Positions 18,843 to 27,511 are shown, counted from the stretch's first letter. The stretch: DNA of 64,000 nucleotides from Microbacterium sp. CFH 31415 (GCF_022538185.1 NZ_JAKYXC010000002.1:434001-498000); one strand, 5' to 3'. Made by a program: numbers and translations. The notes: generated from the letters alone by a model not told the origin.

Positions 18843-19589
18843 GTGTTTGCAGACGACGATCACGAGAGCTTCCAGAATCGGCCCGCCGACCAGGAGTCGG
18901 TTTGGCGCTACATGGATCTCGCACGGTTCCTATCCCTGCTACAGACCTCAGCCCTGCACCTCGCGCGCGCCGACCAGATGAGCGACAGGTGGGAGGGATC
19001 GTACGGCGAGCTGAACCGCCAGCTGCGACCCGAACTCTACGGTGAGCACTTCGAGCAGATGTTCGCACATGCCGACCAGCGGCGGCAGTTCTCCCTCCAA
19101 GGCATTCGTCTCAATTGCTGGCACCTGTCCGAGTTCGAATCGGCAGCAATGTGGGATATCTACCAGGGGCGTGGCGTGGCCATTCGGTCAACTTGGGGGC
19201 GGTTGAAGCGGAGCATCAAGCCCGAGCGCTGGATCAACGGCGCGGAGGTCAACTATGTCGACTACCGGTCATCCTTTATTTCTGAGCGCAACATGTTTGA
19301 TGCGTTCATGCATAAGCGGGAGAGCTTCAGTCACGAGCGCGAGGTAAAACTCGCGATGATGACCGAACTATCCGCCCCGCATCCGACCGAAGAGAACACC
19401 ACAATCAGCCTCGGTCCCGAGCCGCCAGTCATCCCGGTGGAGGTCGACCTGGTCGGACTTGTCGAGCGCGTCTACGTCGCGCCCGACGCACCCGAATGGA
19501 TCATGAGCGTCGTAGACAACGTCACCCGCCGGTACGGGTTCGAATTTCCAGTCCAACAGTCGGATCTGGCCACGGACCCAATCGCTTGA
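18843..19589 (+). CDS. DUF2971 family protein
   Basis: 248 residues. Features typical of DUF2971 are an early membrane-proximal YMDLARFLSLL with LHLARADQMSDRWEG, a central NCWHLSEFESAAMWDIY, and late SFSHEREVKLAMM. The family is widespread in mobile islands and is of unknown biochemical function. The gene starts with GTG, fixed by the TACCGT hexamer 6 bases upstream. It converges on the patatin-like gene. Base composition is less GC-rich than the flanking chromosome, consistent with acquisition. Confidence 0.8.
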   Translation: MFADDDHESFQNRPADQESVWRYMDLARFLSLLQTSALHLARADQMSDRWEGSYGELNRQLRPELYGEHFEQMFAHADQRRQFSLQGIRLNCWHLSEFESAAMWDIYQGRGVAIRSTWGRLKRSIKPERWINGAEVNYVDYRSSFISERNMFDAFMHKRESFSHEREVKLAMMTELSAPHPTEENTTISLGPEPPVIPVEVDLVGLVERVYVAPDAPEWIMSVVDNVTRRYGFEFPVQQSDLATDPIA

Positions 19590-19814
19590 CAACTGACACA
19601 GCGAGGATCCTCCAGCGCGCATGGGCACCGTACGGGACCGCCTTCGCGCACTCGACACAGGCGTGGTTCAACACCGCTCGATTGATTATCACCGGAAGCC
19701 AAGGGCTCGACGCTCGATTGTCAGTCGCGGCGCCCGAAGGCGGTGCTTTCGTCGCACATACCCGCTGCGAGCGCCGGTTGCCAACGAGCTGGTGGGCGTG
19801 GCGGTCGGCGCCAC

Positions 19815-21704
19815 TCACCCCACGAACAGCTGATAGGTGAGCACGACGGCCCAGATCGCCAGCGCGAAGGACGCCAGTTGAGCGAGCCAGCCAAGAACGC
19901 GCAGTAATCGCGCTCTTCGCGCGTAAGGGCCAGATCCATGCACCCTCATTCGGCGGGGGATCAGTGGGATCGGCGCGCCCGGCTCCGCCAACCACTTCTG
20001 CCACGACCTCGATTGCTTCTCGGTCGCTCGTTCTCGCAAGAACAAGTCCTGGGCGATATCCGCATCCGACCGAGTGCGTTCAAGCCGCCGCCCGGCGCGC
20101 ACGAGCTCAGCTTGCGTCAAACGGTAACCCTGCACGATCAATCGGAAAACAACATCGGGCGTGCGGGCGCTCAAGGTCGTCGGTACGGCCGAGTTCTCCT
20201 GCGCGAGAGAGCCCGCCTGAGCGAAATCATCAGGTGCGACGGTGGGAGCCTGACCGATTGACACGAACGCTCCCCGCAGTGGTCCATTCGCGGCAAGGGA
20301 CGTCTGGATGACGTGTCGACGAGCGGATGCGTTGGCGCTATTCAGGAGTGCCAGCATCGAGCGCTGCGCTCCCCTCAAGCGCAGCGGAACCAACTCCTCC
20401 AAGTCGGAGCCCTTGCCGGTGGAGAACGGCTTCGACGCGTCGACTACAAGCATCAGCCCGGGTTCATCAGAACCGGCGAGCGCCGGGAGCCCCGCGTACC
20501 GATCGTCTCTTGCCAGCAGCGAGAATGCCGCTCCTAGGTTGTCGCAAACCCCGCCATCCACGAGAGTCAGTGTGTCGGTGCTGCGAAGTAGCCGTGCGCA
20601 CCCCCAGGCCACGATCGCTCCTGTGGCGATCCCGGCCAAAGCTAGAACCAGGCCATCTCGACCGGACAGGATGCCCGAGATGCGCATAGCGACGGCAGCC
20701 ACAGCTATCGCAGCGCCGGAGGCGCCAAGCAGACCCACTCCGAGCCTGCCGAGATGGCGGCGTGTGCGCGTGGGGCCAGCATCTGCGGTGCCGGCCAGTC
20801 CAAGCTCGCGAGCATCGAAGGCCAGCGGGCGAAAGCCGGGAAAGCACGCAGATGCAGCGACGGCGTCGGCTAGATAGACATTGGGAGACGTCCCCACGAC
20901 GCCTGGCGCTAGCACGCGACTGGCGGACAGGTAGACGTGTGATCCGGTGCGCAGGTCGGTTGCGCAGTAGATACGCGTCGGCTCCGGCGCGGGCCCCTGC
21001 CCGGTCGAAAGTGTTTCGCCCTCCGGCCGGTCGTCTCGCGCAAGACTCGCTGCTGATAGTTGCTCCACGGCCGCCTGAACCGAATACCAACTTTGCACAA
21101 GCGCGGTGAAGAAATAGACGATCGCAATGACAGGCACTGCGATTGCTAAGAGGAGTGGAACGGCAATTGCCAGATAGTTAAGTTGCGCGAGGAGGGCCTC
21201 GGAATTTCGCAGCCACTCGAGAAAGTCCTCGGCAGCTCGAGGCGGATTGGGGCTATTCTGCGCCGCAACCGGTGCAGTTCCCAGTGGATTGATCATCAAG
21301 AGCAGGAAAGGCAGCGCAAGCGTGGCGAGTGCGAACAGGCCGCGCCGCAGCACCGTCTCTGTGGCGATGGTGTGACTCATGCCGAGCGAGGCAAGCCTCG
21401 CTACCCGGTCACCCATCGGGTCAGAGTCATCCGATGTTGGATCAGCAAAACCTCCCAGGGTGCCCGCGGAGGCGATGCTGCCGCCAGAAACTGAGCTGAT
21501 CGAAGCGACGCGCGTTCTCATGTCCGAGTCCGCCACGGCGAGCAGCGCACCAGCGGCGAACAGCATCGCGCGGTACCCTCCGCCCGATAGCGAGAGTATC
21601 AACCTCGGGGCTGGGAGAGCGGCCGCCGCGGACACATCGTCGCCAGCCGGCGCACCTGGCACTACCTCGCCGACGGAGTCGTATTTGCTCGAAGGCTTAT
21701 CCAC
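19815..21704 (-). CDS. Patatin-like phospholipase with membrane segments
   Basis: 629 residues. The oxyanion-hole motif SGGGYRA is at residues 40-46 and the nucleophile motif SVSGGS at 71-76 (Ser73). The catalytic aspartate is in VDGGVCDN, near residue 395. Between the serine and the aspartate lie hydrophobic stretches at about 124-142, 185-212 and 330-380, and a further helix lies near the C terminus (about 603-625), so the lipase is membrane-anchored with a long insertion. The reaction is acyl-ester hydrolysis of lipids. The start is GTG, after a GGGGGGTC stretch that may serve as ribosome site. No nucleotide cyclase gene lies beside it. Confidence 0.85.
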   Translation of the reverse strand: MDKPSSKYDSVGEVVPGAPAGDDVSAAAALPAPRLILSLSGGGYRAMLFAAGALLAVADSDMRTRVASISSVSGGSIASAGTLGGFADPTSDDSDPMGDRVARLASLGMSHTIATETVLRRGLFALATLALPFLLLMINPLGTAPVAAQNSPNPPRAAEDFLEWLRNSEALLAQLNYLAIAVPLLLAIAVPVIAIVYFFTALVQSWYSVQAAVEQLSAASLARDDRPEGETLSTGQGPAPEPTRIYCATDLRTGSHVYLSASRVLAPGVVGTSPNVYLADAVAASACFPGFRPLAFDARELGLAGTADAGPTRTRRHLGRLGVGLLGASGAAIAVAAVAMRISGILSGRDGLVLALAGIATGAIVAWGCARLLRSTDTLTLVDGGVCDNLGAAFSLLARDDRYAGLPALAGSDEPGLMLVVDASKPFSTGKGSDLEELVPLRLRGAQRSMLALLNSANASARRHVIQTSLAANGPLRGAFVSIGQAPTVAPDDFAQAGSLAQENSAVPTTLSARTPDVVFRLIVQGYRLTQAELVRAGRRLERTRSDADIAQDLFLRERATEKQSRSWQKWLAEPGAPIPLIPRRMRVHGSGPYARRARLLRVLGWLAQLASFALAIWAVVLTYQLFVG

Positions 21705-21840
21705 GCGACCCCCCGGCTCAGCAAACCCGCGATCCGTGAATTAACCCATCCGCACGCGCGAGCGCACAAGAGCCATCCGTGAGGAGGAGCATCACACGCA
21801 AGGGCCGGCACGGTCGGCCGCTGATGTCAGCGCGCAACGC

Positions 21841-21846
21841 TACTGT
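21841..21846 (+). promoter_or_regulatory. -10 hexamer, leaderless start of small membrane protein
   Basis: TACTGT ends 6 bases before the ATG at 21853. Confidence 0.5.
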
Positions 21847-21852
21847 TCAGGC

Positions 21853-22032
21853 ATGGGGGACACCTGGGATGCATTCTGGCCAAGCTTCTGGCAAGGCTTC
21901 GTGCTGATGGCGGAAAGCCTGTGGCGGGCAATGGTCGCGCACCCATGGCTGTTTCTGGTGTTCGGATTCATCGTTGTCGGCGGCCTCTACCTGCAGCTCG
22001 CGCCGCGGCGTCGCCGACGTCGCTCCCGCTGA
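21853..22032 (+). CDS. Small single-pass membrane protein
   Basis: 59 residues, not recognised. A tryptophan-rich amphipathic N terminus (MGDTWDAFWPSFWQGF) is followed by one membrane helix (about residues 32-49, WLFLVFGFIVVGGLYLQL) and a tail of consecutive arginines (PRRRRRRSR), which predicts a cytoplasmic C terminus. The TACTGT hexamer 6 bases upstream supports the ATG. The opposite strand has only an antisense frame. Confidence 0.6.
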   Translation: MGDTWDAFWPSFWQGFVLMAESLWRAMVAHPWLFLVFGFIVVGGLYLQLAPRRRRRRSR

Positions 22033-22349
22033 CTGCACCATCTCGATCTCGCCGTCCCCCTGGCTCCGCTGATTCGGTCTTGGTACGCGATCCCTAAGCG
22101 GGCACCGCTCCTATCGGGAACCCCCGAGGGCGGTGGATTCGCATCCCCATGTGGGCAGCAACGAACGGCGCGCCGTTTCGTGCAGGTAGTGCGGTGTGCC
22201 TCAGCGGCGACTGATGGAGCGCATGCGCTCACCAGTGCCTGAAAGGCGACCGCGCCAAGCGCGAGGAGTAGCGCGGCTGGAATGAGGTGGAGACCGTCGC
22301 GCAAGCTGCGGAGCCATCTCGCCGCGAGCGGGGGTCGTTGACCTCGCAC
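21987..22349 (-). CDS. Doubtful hypothetical protein with one hydrophobic helix
   Basis: A 120-residue frame from a GTG. Its N-terminal part contains a membrane-like helix (LIPAALLLALGAVAFQALV) after a basic segment, but the rest is arginine/serine-rich and looks non-coding. It overlaps the end of the small plus-strand gene. If real it is probably a shorter or frameshifted remnant. Apart from this frame, 22033-22397 holds nothing I can support. Confidence 0.2.
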   Translation of the reverse strand: MRGQRPPLAARWLRSLRDGLHLIPAALLLALGAVAFQALVSACAPSVAAEAHRTTCTKRRAVRCCPHGDANPPPSGVPDRSGARLGIAYQDRISGARGTARSRWCSQRERRRRRRGASCR

Positions 22350-22397
22350 CCAAGGGTCGCCCCGCAGTTGCTCGGTGAACCAGGCAGCGTCGATGTC

Positions 22398-22778
22398 CTA
22401 CCGTCCCCACTGGACGACTTTCGCCGCCACGTCCGCCCCGATTGCGACTTGCTCCCTGCGGCTCGTCGCGGCTTGAAGGTGCTGAATCCGGCGCGCCACC
22501 CAAGTCGCGACAGCATTGTCCTGCTCGGGCAGCTCGGCAAGGAGCCGAGGAAGAAGCAGCGCGTACTCCAGCTCGTTCGGCGCCCACCAGCCTACGATCG
22601 GTGCTCGCGAAGCTGCTCGCGTCGCTCGCTCGAGCGTGTCCAGCACTCGTCCAACAATCTGCTCGCGGCGAGCCTGGACAGCTTCGCGGCGGCGGCGCCG
22701 GAACTCCAGGAGCGCCAGGACGACGGTGACACTAAGGGTCGCGGCAGTAGTCGCGAAGGCGATCAGGGCTGCTTCCAT
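22398..22778 (-). CDS. Membrane-anchored helical hypothetical protein
   Basis: 126 residues from the ATG at 22778, chosen because a TAGCCT hexamer lies 7 bases before it. One N-terminal membrane helix (ALIAFATTAATLSVTVVLAL) is followed by an arginine-rich juxtamembrane helix (EFRRRRREAVQARREQ) and a helical soluble part. No known domain is recognised. It is divergent from the gene at 22904, which has its own hexamer; whether the two work together is unknown. Confidence 0.6.
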   Translation of the reverse strand: MEAALIAFATTAATLSVTVVLALLEFRRRRREAVQARREQIVGRVLDTLERATRAASRAPIVGWWAPNELEYALLLPRLLAELPEQDNAVATWVARRIQHLQAATSRREQVAIGADVAAKVVQWGR

Positions 22779-22785
22779 CACTCGC

Positions 22786-22791
22786 AGGCTA
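22786..22791 (-). promoter_or_regulatory. -10 hexamer, leaderless start of helical membrane protein
   Basis: TAGCCT on the minus strand ends 7 bases before the ATG at 22778. Confidence 0.5.
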
Positions 22792-22891
22792 CCGCCATGG
22801 ATTATCGGCACTCCATCCCCCGCGTCGACCTCCAGGTTGCGCGGTCGATGTCTATACGAGCGCCGCGCGGACGCGATTCGGAGTTCGCGAA

Positions 22892-22897
22892 TAGGGT
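22892..22897 (+). promoter_or_regulatory. -10 hexamer, leaderless start of gene at 22904
   Basis: TAGGGT ends 6 bases before the ATG at 22904. Confidence 0.5.
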
Positions 22898-22903
22898 CGC
22901 GCT

Positions 22904-23884
22904 ATGGATCTTTTCGAGTCAGCTCGGTTGCGCGTTGAGCGAGCCAGTATTCATGCGTCTGAGATGACCGCAGCATGGAATGAGTTCCTCGAGCCGCATC
23001 CGTTCGGCTTCGACTTGGTACGCGAGTCCGACACCGCTTACCTGCTGAGATGCGAGCAGCACACGCCACTCCCGGGACTTCTGTCTGCGCTGTTCGGCGA
23101 GTGGCTGTACAACCTGCGCTCCGCGCTGGATTACACAGTTTGGGCGGCGGCAGCTCACGCCTCGGGGTCGGTGCCTCCACCAAATGAGGGCGGGCTGCAG
23201 TATCCGATCTACGACGACGAGCCAGCATGGGAGCGGAATCGCTGGCGGCTGAAGCCACTCGCTCCGCACCATCTCGCGATGCTCGAGACCATGCAGCCCT
23301 TCCGCTCGGATGCTGACGCCAACTATCTCGGATGGATCAACCGCTTGGCGAGAATCGATAGACATCGGCGGCTCACGACGTTCACGGCGCGCGTCGCTGA
23401 GGCAAACCCGGTACTCGCGATCCCGAGTGGAGTCCAGCCGATTCTCGAGTTCGGGCGGCGCGTGTTCGTCGATGGACGATGTGACTTCGCACGAGTCACC
23501 TTTCCCGACAAGGCCGCCGCGGAGGGCGTGACTTACAACCCTCGTGTCGGGATAGACCCCGAGATCGGCGAGTGGGGAGAATCGCCATTCTGGAGTCGCA
23601 TTCGGTTCAGTGAGCGGATCCAGACAATGATGGTCTTCGTTCGAGCGGAGATTGATATCTACGACTTTGACTGCACCGGCAACACCGACGCACGCCGTAC
23701 AGTGACCGATGCGTTTGCCCGGGAATCCGATCTCAGGCGCTCCGAGGGTACCTTTCTGCCCGTGCGGTTCGCGAAAGCCGAGATGGCGAACTGGACACCG
23801 GCGGTCGCACAGACGTCGACCAAGGAGAAGTACCGTGGCGTGGACTTCCCGTCGCATGGATCGCATGCCGTGAACCGTCGGTGA
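22904..23884 (+). CDS. Hypothetical protein with an NLRSALD helix motif
   Basis: 326 residues, no named domain. Near residues 65-80 it has the stretch GEWLYNLRSALDYTVW. This matches a pattern (GD.LhNLRsALDh) seen in many actinobacterial and phage-island hypothetical proteins. The rest mixes helices with beta-rich segments (VLAIPSGVQPILEFGRRVFV). No signal peptide or membrane helix is seen, so it is probably cytoplasmic. It stands alone between the helical membrane protein (divergent) and the gene at 24082. Confidence 0.7.
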   Translation: MDLFESARLRVERASIHASEMTAAWNEFLEPHPFGFDLVRESDTAYLLRCEQHTPLPGLLSALFGEWLYNLRSALDYTVWAAAAHASGSVPPPNEGGLQYPIYDDEPAWERNRWRLKPLAPHHLAMLETMQPFRSDADANYLGWINRLARIDRHRRLTTFTARVAEANPVLAIPSGVQPILEFGRRVFVDGRCDFARVTFPDKAAAEGVTYNPRVGIDPEIGEWGESPFWSRIRFSERIQTMMVFVRAEIDIYDFDCTGNTDARRTVTDAFARESDLRRSEGTFLPVRFAKAEMANWTPAVAQTSTKEKYRGVDFPSHGSHAVNRR

Positions 23885-24069
23885 GTCCGCTCGCGCTGAG
23901 TCGTCCGCTGGATCGGTAAGCGGGCAGTGCGCGAATGAGGCTCGTCGCGGGCGAGGCTTGAGGGCGCGCGAATTCGATCCGTATTCGGGTCGGGTTTGAA
24001 TGGGCTTTCGTACAGTCGGTTAAGAGCAGGGTTGCTCGATGGGCCCCTCTGCCTTCCGCGCCCTCGTAC

Positions 24070-24075
24070 TACTCT
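24070..24075 (+). promoter_or_regulatory. -10 hexamer, leaderless start of gene at 24082
   Basis: TACTCT ends 6 bases before the ATG at 24082. Confidence 0.5.
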
Positions 24076-24081
24076 CGCGTC

Positions 24082-25317
24082 ATGGTGCTGCACAACCAAT
24101 GGCCGACGTTGGAGGCCGAGGTCGACGCGGCACGAGCATGCTTTGAGGACCTGATCCGGGCGTACGAACAGTTGGGCGAATCCACCCGAATCGGAGACAT
24201 CCAACAGGCGATGTACGACGACCTGGTCCACTTCACCAACCTGCGGATCGAAACTGCCACATCGGTCGCGCTCCTGGCAGAGAGCGAGCGCGTTGCCGAT
24301 GGGCTCGGCCTGTGTCGCTCACTGTTGGAGCATCTCCTGCTCCTGCGTCTGATGGCGCGCGGCCGACGGTATCTGAACGTCGGACCGCCCGTGCCGGGTA
24401 CCGGCTCCGACTTCCGCCGCCATCTCGAAGAGGAGAAAAGGAAACTCGCCGACGCCCGTGCTCGCGGCGAAGCGGGGGACTTCCTGGACGTCGAACAATA
24501 CCCCCGAGGGGGACCACGGCGCCTCGTCTGGATCCGTGAGGGGCTGAAGAACGAGGATGAGCCCGACTTCTACGTGTCCATTCACTACTTCCTGTTCAAG
24601 GAATTCCGGCCCAACGTTCACCGACTGAACCAAGCCCAAGGCCTCGCGATGTACTTGCCGAAGGGTGACGCTCGGATCAAGCAGCTTCGCAAATCAAGAG
24701 AACGGTTCCGAGCCCAAGCGCGCGATCAGTACAACTCCTACCTCTCCTGGTCAGCACTGCTCTTGAACCTCGAGTACAACGGACTGCTCTCAAAGCGCGA
24801 GCATGACCGCGTCGAGGCGCACTACACATACTTGGGTCAGTTCCTGCACCCCACCACTGGCGCCGCCCAAAGCCTTCATGATCCCGACAACACTCGGAGT
24901 GGGCGCGCCCGAGTCGGCTTCGCTCAGCCGTATGACCGCCGATCCGTGTTGCTGGCGCTTCTGTACGCAATCTGGCTGACGACGCATCTTCTCGACGAGA
25001 TTGCGAACATGCTGGAAACGGCACCGCCGAGGTACATCTCCGATCCAGGAACGTCCGAGCTCCGAGTCGCTATCAACCACGCCCGGGAGAGATTCCAGTA
25101 CTTCTGGTTCATCGACAACGACACGCCGCTATGGGACCGATTCAACTATGCCGTGCATCACGTCTCGGATGACGAACTGGAGAGAGCCGGCGGGTACGCC
25201 GGCATTGACTCGGATGAGATCCCCTTCCCGTGGGATGCGTACCAGCGCCTCAAGACAGTGCTGGGCAACTGGTCGAATACCCGCGTCGGAGAGTATCGAT
25301 CCCCGCTGGGCCCGTGA
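24082..25317 (+). CDS. Large helical hypothetical protein
   Basis: 411 residues, mostly alpha-helical, not assigned. It opens with a long helix, then has a LCRSLLEHLLLLRLM segment (about residues 93-107) like the R-x-x-x-E helix in DUF5677-type proteins. A later region has repeated long helices (YNSYLSWSALLLNLEYNG, LALLYAIWLTTHLLDEIANML). No catalytic motif is recognised. Composition is less GC-rich than the backbone. It is transcribed alone from a leaderless-type start; HEPN-like folds are possible but unproven. Confidence 0.7.
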   Translation: MVLHNQWPTLEAEVDAARACFEDLIRAYEQLGESTRIGDIQQAMYDDLVHFTNLRIETATSVALLAESERVADGLGLCRSLLEHLLLLRLMARGRRYLNVGPPVPGTGSDFRRHLEEEKRKLADARARGEAGDFLDVEQYPRGGPRRLVWIREGLKNEDEPDFYVSIHYFLFKEFRPNVHRLNQAQGLAMYLPKGDARIKQLRKSRERFRAQARDQYNSYLSWSALLLNLEYNGLLSKREHDRVEAHYTYLGQFLHPTTGAAQSLHDPDNTRSGRARVGFAQPYDRRSVLLALLYAIWLTTHLLDEIANMLETAPPRYISDPGTSELRVAINHARERFQYFWFIDNDTPLWDRFNYAVHHVSDDELERAGGYAGIDSDEIPFPWDAYQRLKTVLGNWSNTRVGEYRSPLGP

Positions 25318-25720
25318 ACAACGACGGATGCTGTCTGGACTACATGCATCGCAACTAGCGGAATGACGGTGATCGCCTACTCCGCGTGAATCTGAAATCC
25401 ATCCACTACCGCGCAATGAACGAGAGCAGCACCGCCGGCGGGCATTCGGTCTGATGGTCCGTGGCGGCCGCGCGTCAAGGAGTGAAGATCCAAGGCCTAA
25501 GCCCGATCCGTGAGTCGGTGCGCGAGCGTCGAGCCTCGCGGGGCTCTACGCTCGGCCCGCAGTTGTATCCGGGCGCGGGGCGTTCATCGCAGCCCGCACG
25601 GCGGCGGTCAGAGTCAGCTAGGACGTAAGCAACTTGGATGTCGTCTCGTAGATACCGCGCGTCGACCTTGTCCAGCGGCTGCTTCGGAACCCTTCAAGAT
25701 CAATACGTTTACCGCCCGCG
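25318..25720. other. 403-base stretch without a supported gene
   Basis: No reliable gene is seen. It contains a hairpin at 25523-25554: a 7-bp outer stem CGAGCGT/ACGCTCG and a 5-bp inner stem GAGCC/GGCTC with one mismatch between them and a 6-base loop. The hairpin may end transcription from either side, since the flanking genes are convergent. Confidence 0.5.
25523..25554. terminator. Hairpin between convergent genes
   Basis: The 12 paired positions with one internal mismatch lie about 205 bases after the gene ending at 25317 and 167 bases from the convergent gene ending at 25721. It is only a candidate terminator. Confidence 0.4.
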
Positions 25721-26194
25721 TCAGAGCTCTTGTCGTTGATCCGGAGTCGCGCTGACGCGAGTGGCGTTATCCCGGATCCCGTCTTCATAGGCGCCAAGCC
25801 AGACCAGCGCGGTCATCTTTCTCGCGTGAGCCGCTATCGCCGGCTTGGTGAGTACCCCGCAGATCACCAGCGCGGATCCCGCGTACACCACAGCTATCGA
25901 CGTGCCCCAACCGGTGATCGCGACGAATACGCTGACAACTATCGCCAGTCCGGCCAGCAATATCGCCGCAAGTCCAAGCGCGACCTCGGCGCCGTTGGAG
26001 CTGTGCATCCGCAGGACCGCGAGGACGTGCAGGCGAATGTCCCGATCGGTTGCTGTAACCCGAACGAAGTCATCCACGCGACCGGCGGTGAGCGCAGCGT
26101 ACGGGCCGCGCGGCAGGAACCGGTGAGCGCCGACGGGGATCCGTTTGTCGACGTAAGGCACCCACTTCGACTGCAACTGTCGACGATCAGTCAT
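25721..26194 (-). CDS. Hypothetical protein with two membrane helices
   Basis: 157 residues from MTDRRQLQSKW; an upstream in-frame extension has no support. The N-terminal half is soluble and ends in a helix. Two hydrophobic segments follow (about residues 72-96, VALGLAAILLAGLAIVVSVF, and 101-120, GTSIAVVYAGSALVICGVL). A short C-terminal tail completes it. No family is recognised; the two-helix layout resembles small effector-like membrane proteins, which is only a hint. GATCAT lies 6 bases before the ATG, a weak version of the leaderless hexamer. Confidence 0.6.
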   Translation of the reverse strand: MTDRRQLQSKWVPYVDKRIPVGAHRFLPRGPYAALTAGRVDDFVRVTATDRDIRLHVLAVLRMHSSNGAEVALGLAAILLAGLAIVVSVFVAITGWGTSIAVVYAGSALVICGVLTKPAIAAHARKMTALVWLGAYEDGIRDNATRVSATPDQRQEL

Positions 26195-26308
26195 GAGGCG
26201 ATGATCGCAGGTTTTCGAGCTATCGACCCGCGGCTCGATCCGCGGGCACTGCCCGCAAGAGGGACGGCCAGCGCGCAATTGGCATTACGCCGTTGGCTCC
26301 ATGCGTTG

Positions 26309-27073
26309 CTAGAACGGGTTGATCTCGAGCAGGTTCAAGGCTTCCTGAAACCCTGGTCGTGTCGGGTGGATCTCTTCGCCCCCGGTCGCTTGAAGGTATT
26401 GCCCGTCGTCAGACCCGTCGCCGAGCCAGATCGCCCGCGACCACGCGCCGGTCCGCTTTGATCCGTACTGCAGTCCCGCTGCTGGGATCCCTGTGTCCAG
26501 TTCAAGATCGCGAAGATAGGTGGCCACAGTGGTCGTGAGCTGGCGGTCTTCTCCCCGGAGTGCCGCATTCGTGAGGTCCGAGTAGTCCAGTCGAACTAGA
26601 TCGTCTGCACACTCGGTGCGAATGTGCCGGAGTGTCCATGCATGCTCGATGTCGATCAGCCACGCGTCGGATGGGAAAACTATGGAGTGGATCGACCGGA
26701 TCTCCCTCCAGCGCTCCGGAAGATACCCCGATGCGAGTAGGGGTTGTTCGTTCTCGTCCATCGCGAGGGAGCGTCGGTACTCGCTGAGAGTCATCCCCAC
26801 CGCCACGGCATCCCATTCGAGCTGTGAGTCAACCGCGCCCACCGGGCGCGAGTACGCTCCGAGCACCTCCGTGAATGCCGTGACCTCGTCAGCCGCGATA
26901 TACGTAGTCCGGCCCGGAGAGTCGTACCGATTCCAGCTCAGCGGGCTCGTGCCGGCGGTTCGGCTTGGAGCGCTAATCGGCCCGTATACGCGTTTGGCCA
27001 CGCGAACGCCGGGCGCATCCCCCGTATGAAGCAGCCAGACACCGGTTCGCTGACACTGACGACCTGCCGCCAT
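26309..27073 (-). CDS. RES-domain toxin of a RES-Xre module
   Basis: 254 residues. The RES pattern is seen in SWNRYDSPGRTTYIAAD followed by TAFTEVL, giving the conserved aromatic Tyr58 and Glu69. A late GLQYGSKRTGAWSRAIW (about 200-216) provides the conserved serine region. Characterised RES toxins degrade NAD+ (for example by phosphorolysis in MbcT). The gene follows the antitoxin gene by only 5 bases, as expected for the pair. At 254 residues it is longer than many RES toxins because of a helical insertion between the two motifs. That it is an active toxin is inference. Confidence 0.85.
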   Translation of the reverse strand: MAAGRQCQRTGVWLLHTGDAPGVRVAKRVYGPISAPSRTAGTSPLSWNRYDSPGRTTYIAADEVTAFTEVLGAYSRPVGAVDSQLEWDAVAVGMTLSEYRRSLAMDENEQPLLASGYLPERWREIRSIHSIVFPSDAWLIDIEHAWTLRHIRTECADDLVRLDYSDLTNAALRGEDRQLTTTVATYLRDLELDTGIPAAGLQYGSKRTGAWSRAIWLGDGSDDGQYLQATGGEEIHPTRPGFQEALNLLEINPF

Positions 27074-27078
27074 CGTCG

Positions 27079-27447
27079 TTAGGAGATCGGCTGGTCTTCG
27101 ACGATGGCCCTCGACGCTGCGAGGACCTCGTCGAACCGTCCTTCGCGAATGGCCGTCGTCGGCGTATACGGAGCGAAGCGAGGGTTTGCGCCCATGAACC
27201 AGGCCCTGGCGACGCGGGGGTCCTCGGCCTGCGCGATCTCCAACATCGCCTGAAGAGCTACCTTCAGTCCATCAAGCTGCTCTGAAGCGGGCTCGGGGCC
27301 GTACTCGTCCTGCCAAGCGACAACCGCTTCCCTAGATCCCTCGCCGACCAGCGCCTGGACAATCGTTGGTCCCAGAACGTCGTTCAGCCACCGAACAACC
27401 TCATGGCTGCTCATTCGCTCGGCTTCCGCGGGTGCCAGCGTACGCAT
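27079..27447 (-). CDS. MbcA/ParS/Xre-type antitoxin
   Basis: 122 residues from the ATG at 27447. The N-terminal helical region (SSHEVVRWLNDVLGPTIVQ) would serve DNA binding. The C-terminal DUF2384 toxin-binding domain has RAWFMGANPRFAPYTP and AIREGRFDEVLAASRAI (about residues 79-115). It sits first in the two-gene operon with the RES toxin. A TATTCT hexamer 6 bases before the ATG supports this start over an upstream extension. Autoregulation by antitoxin binding is typical for the family. Confidence 0.85.
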   Translation of the reverse strand: MRTLAPAEAERMSSHEVVRWLNDVLGPTIVQALVGEGSREAVVAWQDEYGPEPASEQLDGLKVALQAMLEIAQAEDPRVARAWFMGANPRFAPYTPTTAIREGRFDEVLAASRAIVEDQPIS

Positions 27448-27453
27448 GATGTG

Positions 27454-27459
27454 AGAATA
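27454..27459 (-). promoter_or_regulatory. -10 hexamer of the RES-Xre operon
   Basis: TATTCT on the minus strand ends 6 bases before the ATG at 27447. GC-rich inverted repeats just upstream (27461-27490) could hold the operator. Confidence 0.5.
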
Positions 27460-27511
27460 CCCCAGGGGCCCGGACACCGGCCCATCCGGGTCCCCGACCG
27501 CGCCCCTAGAA

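Noticed and set aside
19815..21704. CBASS effector CapV
   Set aside because: The patatin core fits, but no nucleotide cyclase or other CBASS component is in the neighbourhood and the protein has membrane helices.
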